Origin: Arthrobacter sp. PGP41 | GTDB lineage: Bacteria > Actinomycetota > Actinomycetes > Actinomycetales > Micrococcaceae | Assembly (NCBI RefSeq): GCF_002953935.1 | Contig: NZ_CP026514.1 | Location: 3,906,001-3,970,000, forward strand | Direction: 5' to 3' | Length of the DNA: 64,000 nt | In this document: positions 25,374 to 36,813 of the stretch, one piece after another | How positions within the stretch are numbered: the first letter of the stretch is position 1 | Layout of the letters: each line of letters opens with the position of its first letter | The notes under the pieces: model-generated | The model's input: only the letters and a program-made list of their open reading frames with translations | The model's database searches: none | What the model was told of the DNA's origin: nothing | Program-made: the position numbers and the translations under genes

Positions 25374-26225
25374 CTAGGCGTTGGCCATCTCCGTGTCGGC
25401 TTCCTCGAACTCCACCGCGGCCACGATCTCCCGGGTTTCCGGGTTGATCATGAAGGCCTCGTCCTCCTCCTCCACCATGAGGAAGTCGCCGTGATCGGTG
25501 GAGAAGTGCCACGCAAGGACCCGCTCGCCGTCGTGGACGTAGTTGGGGTCGCCCATGGTGATCTTGAGGAGCTCATACCCCGCGATGCTGCAGAGCTCGC
25601 GGATGATGAGCTCAAAGTCGGGGGCCTCCTCCAGCGCTTCGGCTTCGGCCTGGGCCTTGCGCTCGGGCAGGTCGGTGATCATCGACACCAGCCGCTCGAT
25701 GTACGCCCCGACCTCTTCGTCGTCAAGCACCAGCAGTTCAGCCTGGCCGCGCAGCCAGGCGGCGTTGAGCGCGGTGATGTTTTCGCTCTCCAGCAGCTCC
25801 TCGAACTCGCCGTCGAGCTCCTCCATCCGGAGGACGCCGTCGGGCGTGTCCTCCGTATCATCCAGGCCGCCGTCGAGGTAGTGCTCCTCGTCTTCTTCGG
25901 ACAGGTCGTCGAACGCCTCAACTGCCCTGTTGAAGAGGTCAAGGTGGGCAGCGGCGCCCATGCCCGCCATGCCTTCGCGGATCAGCGTGTCAGTTTCGGA
26001 CCTGTCGACTGCGGTGAACACGTACTGCGCGAAACCGCCCTCCAGGGCCTGGGTGAGGTAGAAGTCCACGTAGTAGCTGCGGACGGCCACGGGTGACATC
26101 TCTTCGGTCCGGAGCAGGGCGGTGTGCATGGCATCCACGATGCTGACGTTGGCCTCGACGACGTCCTCGTCGCTTGAGTCGATGCTGCTGCTGGTCAGGA
26201 CGACGGGCTGCTGGCTGGTGATCAT
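25374..26225 (-). CDS. Acidic DUF4375 (DMP19-like) protein
   Basis: 283 residues, very rich in Glu and Asp. The segment YYVDFYLTQALEGGFAQYVFT and the following helix-rich part fit the DMP19/DUF4375 family, some members of which act as DNA mimics; that role is not shown here. I chose the ATG at 26225 (MITSQQPV), which has GAGG seven bases upstream, over a GTG 12 bases earlier. Central acidic stretch LSEEDEEHYLDGGLDDTEDTPDG may be a surface charge patch. Confidence 0.75.
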   Translation of the reverse strand: MITSQQPVVLTSSSIDSSDEDVVEANVSIVDAMHTALLRTEEMSPVAVRSYYVDFYLTQALEGGFAQYVFTAVDRSETDTLIREGMAGMGAAAHLDLFNRAVEAFDDLSEEDEEHYLDGGLDDTEDTPDGVLRMEELDGEFEELLESENITALNAAWLRGQAELLVLDDEEVGAYIERLVSMITDLPERKAQAEAEALEEAPDFELIIRELCSIAGYELLKITMGDPNYVHDGERVLAWHFSTDHGDFLMVEEEDEAFMINPETREIVAAVEFEEADTEMANA

Positions 26226-26512
26226 GGCAATCCTCACTGCTGTTGACGGGTGGTGCAGGGTACGTTTTCACGCTACGTCGGGCGGGCCGACGCGTTGCTG
26301 AGGAAGAAATGAACGTCGGGCGAAGTTTGCGGGGCGGAGAAGTTTCCGGCTCCGGGGACAGCCGGGGCCAGGCGCGAGCCGCGGGAACGGCGGCACGCCA
26401 CGCCCGGCCGGCGAACTAAGATGGATCAGATAACCACCCACCGGCCGCGGCCCCCCGCGGCCTGCTGAAAGTAGCGCGCACCATTCCATCCCAACCGGAC
26501 GAAAGTACGGCA
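26226..26512. other. Intergenic region ahead of the SNF2 gene
   Basis: No gene is supported. It holds the divergent promoters, a GC hairpin (GGCCGCGG at 26443-26450 with CCGCGGCC at 26455-26462) and the likely 5' part of the SNF2 frame, which is open from 26420 but lacks a canonical start. Confidence 0.5.
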
Positions 26513-26572
26513 CTGGCAATACAGACCCCCGCCATCAACGACCGTTCCCTGGCGGCCGGGCTGGCGTATGCC

Positions 26573-29500
26573 ATGGGCAGCCGCGTCTCGGGCATCTCGT
26601 TCGACGCCGCCACCGGGCTCATGCTGGGCAAGGTCCGCGGCGGGGCGGATGTGCCCTACTCCACCACTGCCAAGCTGGTCCGCAAGGCAGGCGGCTGGAG
26701 CTGCACCGTGGGCGTGTGCAGCTGCCCGGTCCGCAAGGACTGCAAGCACGTGGCCGCGCTGCTTTTCGCCGCCGAGGACAACCCCGCCATCCGCGTGCAG
26801 CTGCTGGCGCCGTCAACGTCCACACAGCTGTCCCGCAGCCCGTCCGCTCCCGCCCTGTCCGACTGGGAGCAGGCGCTCAGCCCGCTGATCTCGCAGGGAA
26901 CCACTCCCTCAAGCGCCGGCGTTCCGCTGGCGCTGCAGTTCGAGATCGAAGAGCCAGCCCCGCATTTCTCCTACACCGGCCGGCGGGATCCGCTCCGCAG
27001 CGTGCGCCAGCTCAAGGCCCGGCCGGTGATCATGGGCGCCAAGGGCAAGTGGATCCGCGGCGACGTCTCCTGGACCACCCTGAACTACCTGAACTTCCGG
27101 CGCGAGTGCAACCCGGCGCACGTGGAGTGGATGCAGGAGTTCCTGGCCAGCCATTCCGCCGCTGCCGGCCGGACGTACAACCCCTCCGGCTTCTGGCTCA
27201 GCCTGAACTCCTACGCCGGCAAGAATCTGTGGAGCCTGCTGGCAGACGCCCGCAAAGTGGGCCTCGCCCTGGTGCATTCCCGCGGCACTGAACCGGTGCG
27301 GCTCGCTGAAGCCCCTGCCGCCGTCGGCCTTAATCTGGGCCGCTACGGCTCCCCGGCCACGGAACCTTCCGCCGGTGCCGCCGCAGGTTCCCAGGGCACC
27401 ACAGCCGCCGACGGCGGGCTGGAGCTGGTGCCCACCATCACCGTGGAGGGGGCCGAGGTTGATCCGGCGTCCGTGGGGACCATCGGCCGGCCCGCCCACG
27501 GAATCTTCTTCACCGCCGGAGAAGCGTCGTTGCCCGGCGTCCCCGACCCCGACGGGATCATCACCCTTGCACCGCTGGAAAGCGGACTGAGCGAGGAGCT
27601 GCTGGCGTTCGTGACGGCCGGCAGCACCCTGCACATCCCGGCCAAGGACGAATCGCGCTTCCTGACCGGTTTTTATCCGAAGCTGAAACAGACTGCCCGG
27701 GTCACTGCCCGGGACGAGTCCGTCGAGCTGCCGGCGCTGGCTGTCCCCACCCTGTCCCTGCTGGCAAACTACGGCGCGGACCACCGGGTGCGGCTGCACT
27801 GGGAGTGGCACTACAAAACGGGAACCCTTGTCACCGCCCAGCCCCTCTGGCGCCACCCCGGGGACCATGGATACCGCGACGACACCGCCGAGGCACGCAT
27901 CCTGGAAGGCATCGGCCAGCCGTGGGACATGGTGCCGGCGCTGGGTGAGTCCGCCGCCGGCGGCTGGGGCACCCCCCGGCTCGCGGCCTCCGCCGAGCTG
28001 AAGGGCCTGGACACCCTGGCCTTCACCGAGGAGGTCCTGCCGCGCCTGCGCGAGGCGCCCGACGTCGAGGTGGACACCGTGGGCGACATCGCCGACTACC
28101 GCGAGGCCGAGGAAGCTCCGGTGGTGTCCATCTCCACCAGGGCCACCGAGCAGCGCGACTGGTTCGACCTCGGCATCCAGATCTCGCTGGAAGGCCAGCC
28201 GGTGTCCTTCGCCGCGGTGTTCTCAGCACTGGCCGCCGGGCAGACCAAAATGCTGCTACCCAGTGGCGCCTATTTCTCCCTGGACCTGCCCGAGCTGCAC
28301 CAGCTGCGCGCGCTCATCGAGGAAGCCCGCTCGCTGCAGGACAACAAGGATGCGCCGCTGCAGATCAGCCGCTTCCAGGCCGGCCTCTGGGATGAGCTGG
28401 CCCAGCTGGGGGTGGTGGACGAGCAGGCGGCCGCGTGGCGGTCCGCGGTGGGCGGCCTGCTGGAGGGCGGCATGGACGGCCTGCCGCTCCCCGCCACCCT
28501 CAACGCGGAGCTGCGCCCGTACCAGCTGGAGGGCTTCAACTGGCTCACCTTCCTGTACCGGCACAGCCTGGGCGGCATCCTCGCTGATGACATGGGCCTC
28601 GGCAAGACCGTGCAGGCGCTGGCCCTGATGTGCGCCGCCAAGGAGCTGGCGCTGGCGGCAGCTGATTCAGCGTCCGACGCCGGCGCTCCCTTTTTGGTGG
28701 TTGCGCCCACCAGTGTGGTGGGCAACTGGGCCGCGGAGGCGGCGCGCTTTGCGCCCGGCCTGAAGGTGCATGCCGTCAGCGAGACGTTCGGAAAGAGCGG
28801 CCAGGACGCCGCGGAGGTCCTGGCCGGGGCGGACATCGTGATCACGTCCTACGCCCTGTTCCGGATCGATTACGAGGCCTACGCTTCACGCACGTGGTCC
28901 GGCCTGGTGCTGGACGAGGCGCAGTTCGTGAAGAACCACCAGTCCAAGGCGTACCAATGCGCCCGCAAACTGCCGGCGGCGTTCAAGCTGGCCATCACGG
29001 GCACGCCCCTGGAAAACAACCTCATGGAGTTCTGGGCCCTGACGTCGATTGTTGCACCGGGGCTGTTTTCCAGCCCCAAGCGCTTCGCCGAGTACTACCA
29101 GAAGCCGGTGGAAAAGAACGGTGACAAGGGGCAGCTGGACAAGCTCCGCCGCCGGGTCCGTCCGCTCATGATGCGCCGCACCAAGGACCAGGTGATCAAG
29201 GACCTGCCGCCCAAGCAGGAGCAGATCCTGGAAGTGGTGCTGAACCCGCGCCACCAGAAGGTGTACCAGACCCACCTGCAGCGCGAACGGCAGAAGATCC
29301 TGGGGCTGATCGAGGACGTGAACAAGAACCGGTTCACCATCTTCCAGTCGCTGACCCTGCTGCGCCAGCTGAGCCTGGACGCCTCGCTGATTGACCCGTC
29401 GCTCTCCGGCGTGCGCTCAAGCAAGCTGGACGTGCTGTTCGAGCAGCTGGAGGACCTGGTGGCGGAGGGCCACCGCGCCCTCATTTTCAGCCAGTTCACC

Positions 29501-29923
29501 GGCTTCCTGGGCAAGGTGCGGGAGCGCCTGGACGAGGAAAAGATCGAGTACTGCTACCTCGACGGCGGCACCCGCAACCGTGCGGACGTGGTCAACGAGT
29601 TCAAGAACGGCAGCGCGCCGGTGTTCCTGATCTCGCTGAAGGCCGGCGGGTTTGGGCTCAACCTCACGGAGGCGGATTACGTGTTCCTGCTGGATCCCTG
29701 GTGGAACCCGGCCTCGGAGGCGCAGGCCGTGGACCGGACCCACCGGATCGGGCAGGCCCGGAACGTGATGGTCTACCGGCTCGTGGCCAAGGACACCATC
29801 GAGGAAAAGGTCATGGCCCTGAAGGCCCGGAAGTCGCAGCTGTTTTCGGATGTCATGGAAGGTGACGCCCTTGCGGGCGGAGCCATTACTGCGGAAGACC
29901 TTGCCGGCCTGTTCAAGGAGTAG
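26573..29923 (+). CDS. SWIM zinc-finger SNF2-family DNA translocase/helicase
   Basis: Large ATPase of at least 1116 residues. The N-terminal SWIM finger is CSCPVRKDCKHVAALL (about residues 49-64). The SNF2 engine sits in the last 470 residues: Walker A DDMGLGKTVQ, DEAQ box (VLDEAQFVKN), ITGTPLENN, then motif V/VI in GGFGLNLTEADYVFLLDPWW and RTHRIGQ. It resembles bacterial RapA/HepA-like SWI2/SNF2 proteins; the DNA or polymerase target is unknown. The ATG at 26573 probably is not the true start: AIQTPAINDRSLAAGLAYA is encoded in frame just upstream and looks like the natural N-terminus, perhaps from CTG 26513 or ATA 26519. Confidence 0.88.
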   Translation: MGSRVSGISFDAATGLMLGKVRGGADVPYSTTAKLVRKAGGWSCTVGVCSCPVRKDCKHVAALLFAAEDNPAIRVQLLAPSTSTQLSRSPSAPALSDWEQALSPLISQGTTPSSAGVPLALQFEIEEPAPHFSYTGRRDPLRSVRQLKARPVIMGAKGKWIRGDVSWTTLNYLNFRRECNPAHVEWMQEFLASHSAAAGRTYNPSGFWLSLNSYAGKNLWSLLADARKVGLALVHSRGTEPVRLAEAPAAVGLNLGRYGSPATEPSAGAAAGSQGTTAADGGLELVPTITVEGAEVDPASVGTIGRPAHGIFFTAGEASLPGVPDPDGIITLAPLESGLSEELLAFVTAGSTLHIPAKDESRFLTGFYPKLKQTARVTARDESVELPALAVPTLSLLANYGADHRVRLHWEWHYKTGTLVTAQPLWRHPGDHGYRDDTAEARILEGIGQPWDMVPALGESAAGGWGTPRLAASAELKGLDTLAFTEEVLPRLREAPDVEVDTVGDIADYREAEEAPVVSISTRATEQRDWFDLGIQISLEGQPVSFAAVFSALAAGQTKMLLPSGAYFSLDLPELHQLRALIEEARSLQDNKDAPLQISRFQAGLWDELAQLGVVDEQAAAWRSAVGGLLEGGMDGLPLPATLNAELRPYQLEGFNWLTFLYRHSLGGILADDMGLGKTVQALALMCAAKELALAAADSASDAGAPFLVVAPTSVVGNWAAEAARFAPGLKVHAVSETFGKSGQDAAEVLAGADIVITSYALFRIDYEAYASRTWSGLVLDEAQFVKNHQSKAYQCARKLPAAFKLAITGTPLENNLMEFWALTSIVAPGLFSSPKRFAEYYQKPVEKNGDKGQLDKLRRRVRPLMMRRTKDQVIKDLPPKQEQILEVVLNPRHQKVYQTHLQRERQKILGLIEDVNKNRFTIFQSLTLLRQLSLDASLIDPSLSGVRSSKLDVLFEQLEDLVAEGHRALIFSQFTGFLGKVRERLDEEKIEYCYLDGGTRNRADVVNEFKNGSAPVFLISLKAGGFGLNLTEADYVFLLDPWWNPASEAQAVDRTHRIGQARNVMVYRLVAKDTIEEKVMALKARKSQLFSDVMEGDALAGGAITAEDLAGLFKE

Positions 29924-29956
29924 CGGCGAAGGCGGGGCTTCGTGCCCTACGTACGG

Positions 29957-30008
29957 TTCAGGGCTGCGCTTCAACCCTGAAACCGGCAGAGCGGCCGGGC
30001 GCTGCCGG
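29957..30008. terminator. Tandem stem-loops after the SNF2 gene
   Basis: TTCAGGG/CCCTGAA (29957-29963, 29975-29981) is followed two bases later by CCGGCAG/CTGCCGG (29983-29989, 30002-30008). Position after the SNF2 stop and before the convergent amt gene suggests termination. Confidence 0.45.
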
Positions 30009-30184
30009 CTTCCCGATTGCGATCTGCACCGCTGTGGGAGGCTCCCCGGATCGGTGTTCCTGGGAGTGGCAAAAGGGCCAGGCCCCCGGAACTATAAGCC
30101 AGCTGCTGCTGGCACCGGTCCGGAGGCTGGCCCTCTGCCTGACTCGTCATCCGGATGGCATGCAGCCGGACTTCTTGGGTATCC

Positions 30185-31474
<1,290 letters not shown>

Positions 31475-31826
31475 GGGAAACCCCTTTCGTGATGCGAAGA
31501 GAGAACGGAAATCGCCCGTTGAGGCACTCCGGGGGAGGGACGCGGAGTCAGTACCACGTTCATCGGAGGGCAGCTATTGCCGTCTGGTTCCAACTGTAGG
31601 GCGGCCGTGATGGGGTGGGTTTCCGGTGTGTTAAATCATCGTTTCAGTCAGCCGCATGCGAGTTTCAGGCGTCCCGCTGAGCGCAGGAGCAGTGGTCCCT
31701 TGAGCGAAACCTGAGCTGATGTCCGCACACCGGCTCCCTGCCGTTCACTGCATATTCACAATCCTGTCAGTGGCGCGGTGTGGATTGGAGATACCTTTTA
31801 CTCCGCACCCTGAATTGAGCATCCCC
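31475..31826. other. Intergenic region between amt and the HupE-like gene
   Basis: Divergent promoter region of about 350 bases. I found no convincing gene, hairpin or known nitrogen-regulator site. An in-frame ATG at 31719 could lengthen the HupE-like protein but adds residues unlike a signal peptide. Confidence 0.4.
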
Positions 31827-32933
31827 GTGCCACCCGTGTCCCTACTGCGCCAAGGCGCCGGGCTTCTGTTATTGGTCATCATGTTCCTGGTATCCGGGGG
31901 CCTTCCCGCCTCCGCCCATGTCAGGGATTCGACGGGATACTCGGATATCACGGCCAATGGGGCAGAGGTTTCCTACGCGCTGAGCCTCGAATACGAAATG
32001 CTGGCGCGGGCGGTAGACCTTGGGCCGGAGGCCTTGTCGGCCAGCGACGACACCCAAAGGCGTGCTGTCCTGATGGCTGCGACGGGCAACCTCGAAGCCT
32101 ACCTTTCGGAGCGGGTCACCATCTTCCTCGACGGGGCATTGTGCAAGCCCGCATTGGAAGGTACGGCCATCAGGAGCCGTGAAGAGGTTCCCTACGCCGA
32201 GCTGGACCTGGCGTACGACTGCGGCGGGTCCTCCGGCTCCTACCTGGTCAAATACGGCGTCTTCAGCGCCGGCGACGCCGCAGCCGATGACCATTCGAAC
32301 ATTGTGGAATACAGCCTGGGCGGCCACGAAGGCCAGACGGTCCTGGACAGCGGCCACACGGAATTCACTGCCGGCGGAGGGTCCGTGGTAACAGCCGCCG
32401 CCCGCTTCGGGGCCATGGGCGTGGAACATATTCTGTCAGGTCTGGACCACGTGCTGTTCGTCGTCGCCCTGGCCCTGGGCGCGGCCACCCTGCGGAGCCT
32501 ACTGGGGGTGGTCTCCATGTTTACCCTGGCGCACAGCGTGACCCTCATCAGCGCCCTCCTCGGCTGGATCAGCGTTCCCTCAGAGGTGGTGGAACCGCTG
32601 ATCGCCCTGTCCATTGCCTTCGTAGCCATCGAAAACCTGCTGGGCGCAACGCGCCGGCGCCTGCCGGTGGTGTTCGTCTTCGGCCTGCTCCACGGGCTGG
32701 GGTTCGCCGGATCCCTCCGCGTCACCGAAGATTTCAGTTGGAGCCTGGCCACGTCCCTGCTCAGCTTCAACGCCGGAATCGAGGCGGGGCAGGCGCTGCT
32801 GCTCCTTGCCGCCTTTCCCCTGATCCTGCTCGTGCGCCGGAGCGGCTGGTCCGTTCCGGTGTTGCGTGGGGCGACCGTCGCGGTCGCAGCTGTTGGTCTC
32901 TTCTGGTTCATTGAAAGGTTCCTTTTCGCATGA
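31827..32933 (+). CDS. HupE/UreJ-family membrane protein with exported N-terminal domain
   Basis: About 368 residues. A signal-like hydrophobic stretch (GAGLLLLVIMFLVSGGLPASAHV) leads into an outside domain of roughly 150 residues. A six- to seven-helix HupE/UreJ domain follows, with the histidine-rich metal motifs EHILSGLDHVLFVVAL, LAHSVTL and LLHGLGFAGSL. HupE/UreJ proteins are implicated in nickel or cobalt entry. I prefer GTG 31827 (or TTG 31815) to the upstream ATG 31719. The stop overlaps the next gene by ATGA, so the metal transporter and the exported metalloenzyme are translationally coupled. Confidence 0.8.
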   Translation: MPPVSLLRQGAGLLLLVIMFLVSGGLPASAHVRDSTGYSDITANGAEVSYALSLEYEMLARAVDLGPEALSASDDTQRRAVLMAATGNLEAYLSERVTIFLDGALCKPALEGTAIRSREEVPYAELDLAYDCGGSSGSYLVKYGVFSAGDAAADDHSNIVEYSLGGHEGQTVLDSGHTEFTAGGGSVVTAAARFGAMGVEHILSGLDHVLFVVALALGAATLRSLLGVVSMFTLAHSVTLISALLGWISVPSEVVEPLIALSIAFVAIENLLGATRRRLPVVFVFGLLHGLGFAGSLRVTEDFSWSLATSLLSFNAGIEAGQALLLLAAFPLILLVRRSGWSVPVLRGATVAVAAVGLFWFIERFLFA

Positions 32934-35900
32934 AACTCACACGCCCGGTACCCGACGCGGGTTCCGGGAAGCGCAACCTACGCCTGGCCCTCTATGCCGG
33001 CACAGCCGCCCTCGGCGGCCTTGTCATCGCCGCACCGGTGAGCACCGCCGTCGGCGAGGCCCTCAATCCCCCTTTGGCAGCGGTCTCCGGCACGGTCTTC
33101 GAAGACCGCAACGGCAACGATGCCTTCGACCCGGGCGAGCCTGCCCTTCCCGGCGTCTCCGTGTCCGACGGCGCCACAATCGCAGTGACCGATGCCAACG
33201 GCAAGTACAGCCTGGAGACGCGAACGGAGCGGCGGAACACGGATATCGTCTTCATCACCCAGCCCGCCGGATACTCCGTGGGCACCGACGAGTTCATGGC
33301 CCCCCGTTTCTACCGCAATCTGGGCCTCCTGGCAGCGGACGAGAAGAAGACTGCCGACTTCGCGCTGACCAAGGACGCGAAGTCGGCGCAGAGCAACTTC
33401 ACTTTCGGCAACATCGCCGACCCGCATGTGAACGCGCAACTCCCGGAACAGATCCAGGAAATCAACGCGACGGGCCAGGAACTCGGCTTCATCCAGGTAA
33501 GCGGTGACCTCACCAACAACGCCACCGACGCCGAATTCAACGCTTACAAGGCCGCCACCGCCCTGTCCAAGGTTCCGGTGTGGCCTGCCGTGGGCAACCA
33601 TGAATACGCCTCCGGAACCGGCTACGCCAACCGCATCAACAACTACCGCAACCACGTGGGCCCCGAGTGGTACTCCTTTGACTACGGGAACCGCCACTTC
33701 CTGGTGCTTGAAAACAACGGCAGCGCCCCCTTCGACGAGCAGCTGGCGTGGGCAAAAGAAGACCTGGCCAAGAACGTCGGGGACAAGGAACTGGTGGTCC
33801 TGGCACACCAGCCGATGAACGTGCCCTTCGGCTCGCAGAACATGTACGACCAGTACGGCGCCCTGCTGGAGCAGTACAAAGCCCAGCTCATCCTGGTAGG
33901 CCATGAGCACTCCAACGACGTGGAGCCGGACAGTGCGTTCGCGGGCACTGCCAAGCACGTCCAGACCACCTCGAGCTCCTACAGCATCGACAACTCACCT
34001 CGCGGCTTCCGCTACGTGTCCATGACGGACGAATCCTTCGAAAACCCGGTCCGCAACTACGGCGCGGAGAAGGACCTGACCATCACCAGCCCGGCTGACG
34101 GCAGCACCGTTCCCCTGGACGGTTTTCCGGGCATCCAGGCGAACGCCTACGACACCACGGACGCTCCCGTGAAGGCCCAGTTCAGGATCGACGGCGGTAA
34201 CTGGCGCCCGCTGGCATCCACCGGCGAGTTCACCTGGCATTCCGACCTGCAGGGTGACCTGCGGAAGGTGGGCAAGCACACCCTCGAGGTCCAGGCCACG
34301 GACGCCACCGGAGCCTCTTGGACCAAAACCTCTACATTCACCTTCACCGCTGACAAGGCCATCACCCCGGTGAAGGGCGCCGACTGGTCACAGCACCACG
34401 GCGACCAAGGCCACACCGGCGTCACGGCAGACCGCATTGATGCAGGACAGCGCCTGGCCTGGTCCTACCGGACGGAGGGCACCTTCCTGACGGGTTCACC
34501 CGCGATCGTCAACGGCGTGGTCTACGCCGGCACCCGGGACGAGAACGGCGAGGGCAACAGCGCGGTGCACGCAGTGGACCAGGCCACCGGCAAGCAGCTG
34601 TGGAGCTACACGGTGCCGTCCTCGGTGCACGGAAGCATCGCCGTCTCCGACGGGCTGGTCTTTGTTCCCACCCTCCGCGGCAGCCTCTTCGCCGTTGACG
34701 CCGCCACGGGGCAGCTGAAGTGGCAGCATGATCCGGAGCCCGCGCCCGAAGGCTACAACCAGCGCACGTACGGCTACTACGGCGTGACCGTGGCCGACGG
34801 CAAGGTCCTCTACCCGTACCAGACGCGCCACGGCGAAGCGAAGCAGGGGCTCCTGATAGCCCTGGACGTGAAGACCGGCTCGCGGGTATGGGCTTCGCCG
34901 ATGAGCGGCAGCACCATGAGTGACGGAACGCCTGCAGTGGCCGATGGCCGCGTGTACGTGGGCAACCAAACGGCGGACCGCGTCATGGCCTACGACCTGG
35001 CTACCGGCCAGTCGCTGTGGACAGGAGCTGCCACCCTGGGCGGCTGGCAGGACGGCATTCCCTCCGCAGCTGACGGCCGCGTCTACATCGGCTCCGGCAA
35101 CGGGATCATTGCCCGGGACGGCGCCACAGGCCAGACCCTGTGGACCTACCGGAGCCAGCACCCGTCCTTGGTCAACGGCAACGCCACCCCGGCCGCGCCC
35201 GCCATTGCCGGCAATGTCATTTACATGGGCTTCCCCTCGGGTGCCGTGACGGCCCTGGACGCCACCACCGGCGCAGTGCTGTGGGACCGGCTGCTTCCCG
35301 GTGAGCGGTACCGGGGAGGCGTGCACACCTCGCCTGCGCTGAGCGGTGACACCCTTTTCGTCGGAGCGAACAACGGCAACTTCTACGCCCTGGATGCCCG
35401 CACCGGCCAGCCCCTCTGGCAGCACAACATCGGCACATGGGTGGCAGCGGGCCCCGCAGTCAGCGGCAACACCGTTGTGGCAGGCGCCCTGGACGGCAAC
35501 CTCTACGCCTTCACCCCCGGCGGCACCGCCGCCGAACGTTGGTCCTCCGTTTCGGGGACGGTAACCCAGGCGGGCACCGGCCAACCGGCGTCAGGGATCA
35601 CCGTCCAGGTGATGCGTGACGGCGTCCCGGCGGGCACCACCACCACCGCAACTGACGGAACGTACCGGCTCGGCCTTGAACAGGGCGCCGGCACATACAC
35701 TGTCCAGGCTGCCCAGCTCGGTTCGGCCACAGCCGCCAAGCAGATCGAAGTGCCGGCAGGGCAGTCACCAACCGTGGACCTTGAATTGCGACCGGTGAAC
35801 GTGGATGCCAGCACGGGCAAGCGCCTGGCCGGCAGCCTGGTGGAAGCCGGAGTCCAGGACATCGTGATCGAAAACAGGAAACTGGCCCTGGCCATTTCCA

Positions 35901-36571
35901 GGGTGTTCAATGACCCGCAACTGGACCAGTCCACTGCCGGCAAGCCGCTGGACATGGCCATCACCGGCCAGCCGGACCAGTTGGACTGGATCAACCTGCC
36001 GTACGTTGCCACAGCTGAACCTACAGGCGGGAATGCGTGGGCGCAGACCCAGGTCCGCACCGATTCCGTGGAAATCCTGGAGAACACCGGCGAGCGCGCC
36101 GTTGTCCGGGCATCGGGTACCTCCGCGGAGCACCCGGGACTCATGGTGACCACAACCTATTCGGCGAATGCCGGGGACCAGTGGATCACGGCGAAATCAG
36201 AATTCCGGAACACCTCCCAGGCTGCGCTTCCGCTCTGGGTTGGTGACGCCATGGACCATGACGGCACCGGCCAGCGAAGCGGCGTGGCCGGCCACCCCGT
36301 AATCAACACGGGCACCGCGGCCAGCTATGAGCCCAACGGAAACTGGATCGGCCAGGCTGGAACAGGTGCGGACCAGCAGACGTACGGGCTGGTCTACACG
36401 GCGGAGAGCGGCAGGTTCACCGGATACGGCTTCCGCAACTGGATCATGAGCAAGTTCCAGGTTGAGATCCCCGCCGGCGGCAGCCACACCCTGGACCGCC
36501 GGATTGTGGTGGCACCCAACGGGGGAGCTGAAAACCCGTTCGCGGTACTCGACCAATTGGCCGCCCAATAG
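32930..36571 (+). CDS. Exported metallophosphoesterase with PQQ-type beta-propeller, multidomain
   Basis: Giant exported protein of 1213 residues. Order: export segment (about 18-45); SdrD-like beta domain (VSGTVFEDRNGNDAFDPGEPALPG); calcineurin-like phosphoesterase with metal ligands in NIADPHVN, VSGDLTNNA, VGNHEYASG, VLAHQP and LVGHEHSND; an Ig-like module; a PQQ/YWTD-type eight-blade propeller with repeats such as LFAVDAATGQLKW and FYALDARTGQPLW; a carboxypeptidase-regulatory-like domain; and a C-terminal beta domain. No LPxTG anchor or lipobox. Coupled to the HupE-like gene by ATGA overlap. Likely a secreted phosphodiesterase or phosphatase; substrate unknown. Confidence 0.87.
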   Translation: MKLTRPVPDAGSGKRNLRLALYAGTAALGGLVIAAPVSTAVGEALNPPLAAVSGTVFEDRNGNDAFDPGEPALPGVSVSDGATIAVTDANGKYSLETRTERRNTDIVFITQPAGYSVGTDEFMAPRFYRNLGLLAADEKKTADFALTKDAKSAQSNFTFGNIADPHVNAQLPEQIQEINATGQELGFIQVSGDLTNNATDAEFNAYKAATALSKVPVWPAVGNHEYASGTGYANRINNYRNHVGPEWYSFDYGNRHFLVLENNGSAPFDEQLAWAKEDLAKNVGDKELVVLAHQPMNVPFGSQNMYDQYGALLEQYKAQLILVGHEHSNDVEPDSAFAGTAKHVQTTSSSYSIDNSPRGFRYVSMTDESFENPVRNYGAEKDLTITSPADGSTVPLDGFPGIQANAYDTTDAPVKAQFRIDGGNWRPLASTGEFTWHSDLQGDLRKVGKHTLEVQATDATGASWTKTSTFTFTADKAITPVKGADWSQHHGDQGHTGVTADRIDAGQRLAWSYRTEGTFLTGSPAIVNGVVYAGTRDENGEGNSAVHAVDQATGKQLWSYTVPSSVHGSIAVSDGLVFVPTLRGSLFAVDAATGQLKWQHDPEPAPEGYNQRTYGYYGVTVADGKVLYPYQTRHGEAKQGLLIALDVKTGSRVWASPMSGSTMSDGTPAVADGRVYVGNQTADRVMAYDLATGQSLWTGAATLGGWQDGIPSAADGRVYIGSGNGIIARDGATGQTLWTYRSQHPSLVNGNATPAAPAIAGNVIYMGFPSGAVTALDATTGAVLWDRLLPGERYRGGVHTSPALSGDTLFVGANNGNFYALDARTGQPLWQHNIGTWVAAGPAVSGNTVVAGALDGNLYAFTPGGTAAERWSSVSGTVTQAGTGQPASGITVQVMRDGVPAGTTTTATDGTYRLGLEQGAGTYTVQAAQLGSATAAKQIEVPAGQSPTVDLELRPVNVDASTGKRLAGSLVEAGVQDIVIENRKLALAISRVFNDPQLDQSTAGKPLDMAITGQPDQLDWINLPYVATAEPTGGNAWAQTQVRTDSVEILENTGERAVVRASGTSAEHPGLMVTTTYSANAGDQWITAKSEFRNTSQAALPLWVGDAMDHDGTGQRSGVAGHPVINTGTAASYEPNGNWIGQAGTGADQQTYGLVYTAESGRFTGYGFRNWIMSKFQVEIPAGGSHTLDRRIVVAPNGGAENPFAVLDQLAAQ

Positions 36572-36590
36572 GTTAGGCACCACACAAGAC

Positions 36591-36629
36591 CATCAGGGGG
36601 AGGGCCGGCTCACGGCACTCCCCCTGATG
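36591..36629. terminator. Hairpin after the metallophosphoesterase gene
   Basis: Perfect 12-base arms CATCAGGGGGAG and CTCCCCCTGATG with a 15-base loop, 19 bases past the stop codon. No T-run. Confidence 0.65.
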
Positions 36630-36813
36630 CGTTCCTGAAACAGGACCTCGTCGCGGTGATTTTGGGCGGTCGCCCGCCGACCACCTCGCTAATCATCCTT
36701 GTGCTCCTTTGCCAAAGGCGTATCGTGTCCGGCATGACTGCCGGTGCCGTCAACGGCTGAGAGAACTCCCCAACCCAAGTACCAGTAACACCGACACAAG
36801 ATAAGGAAAATCC

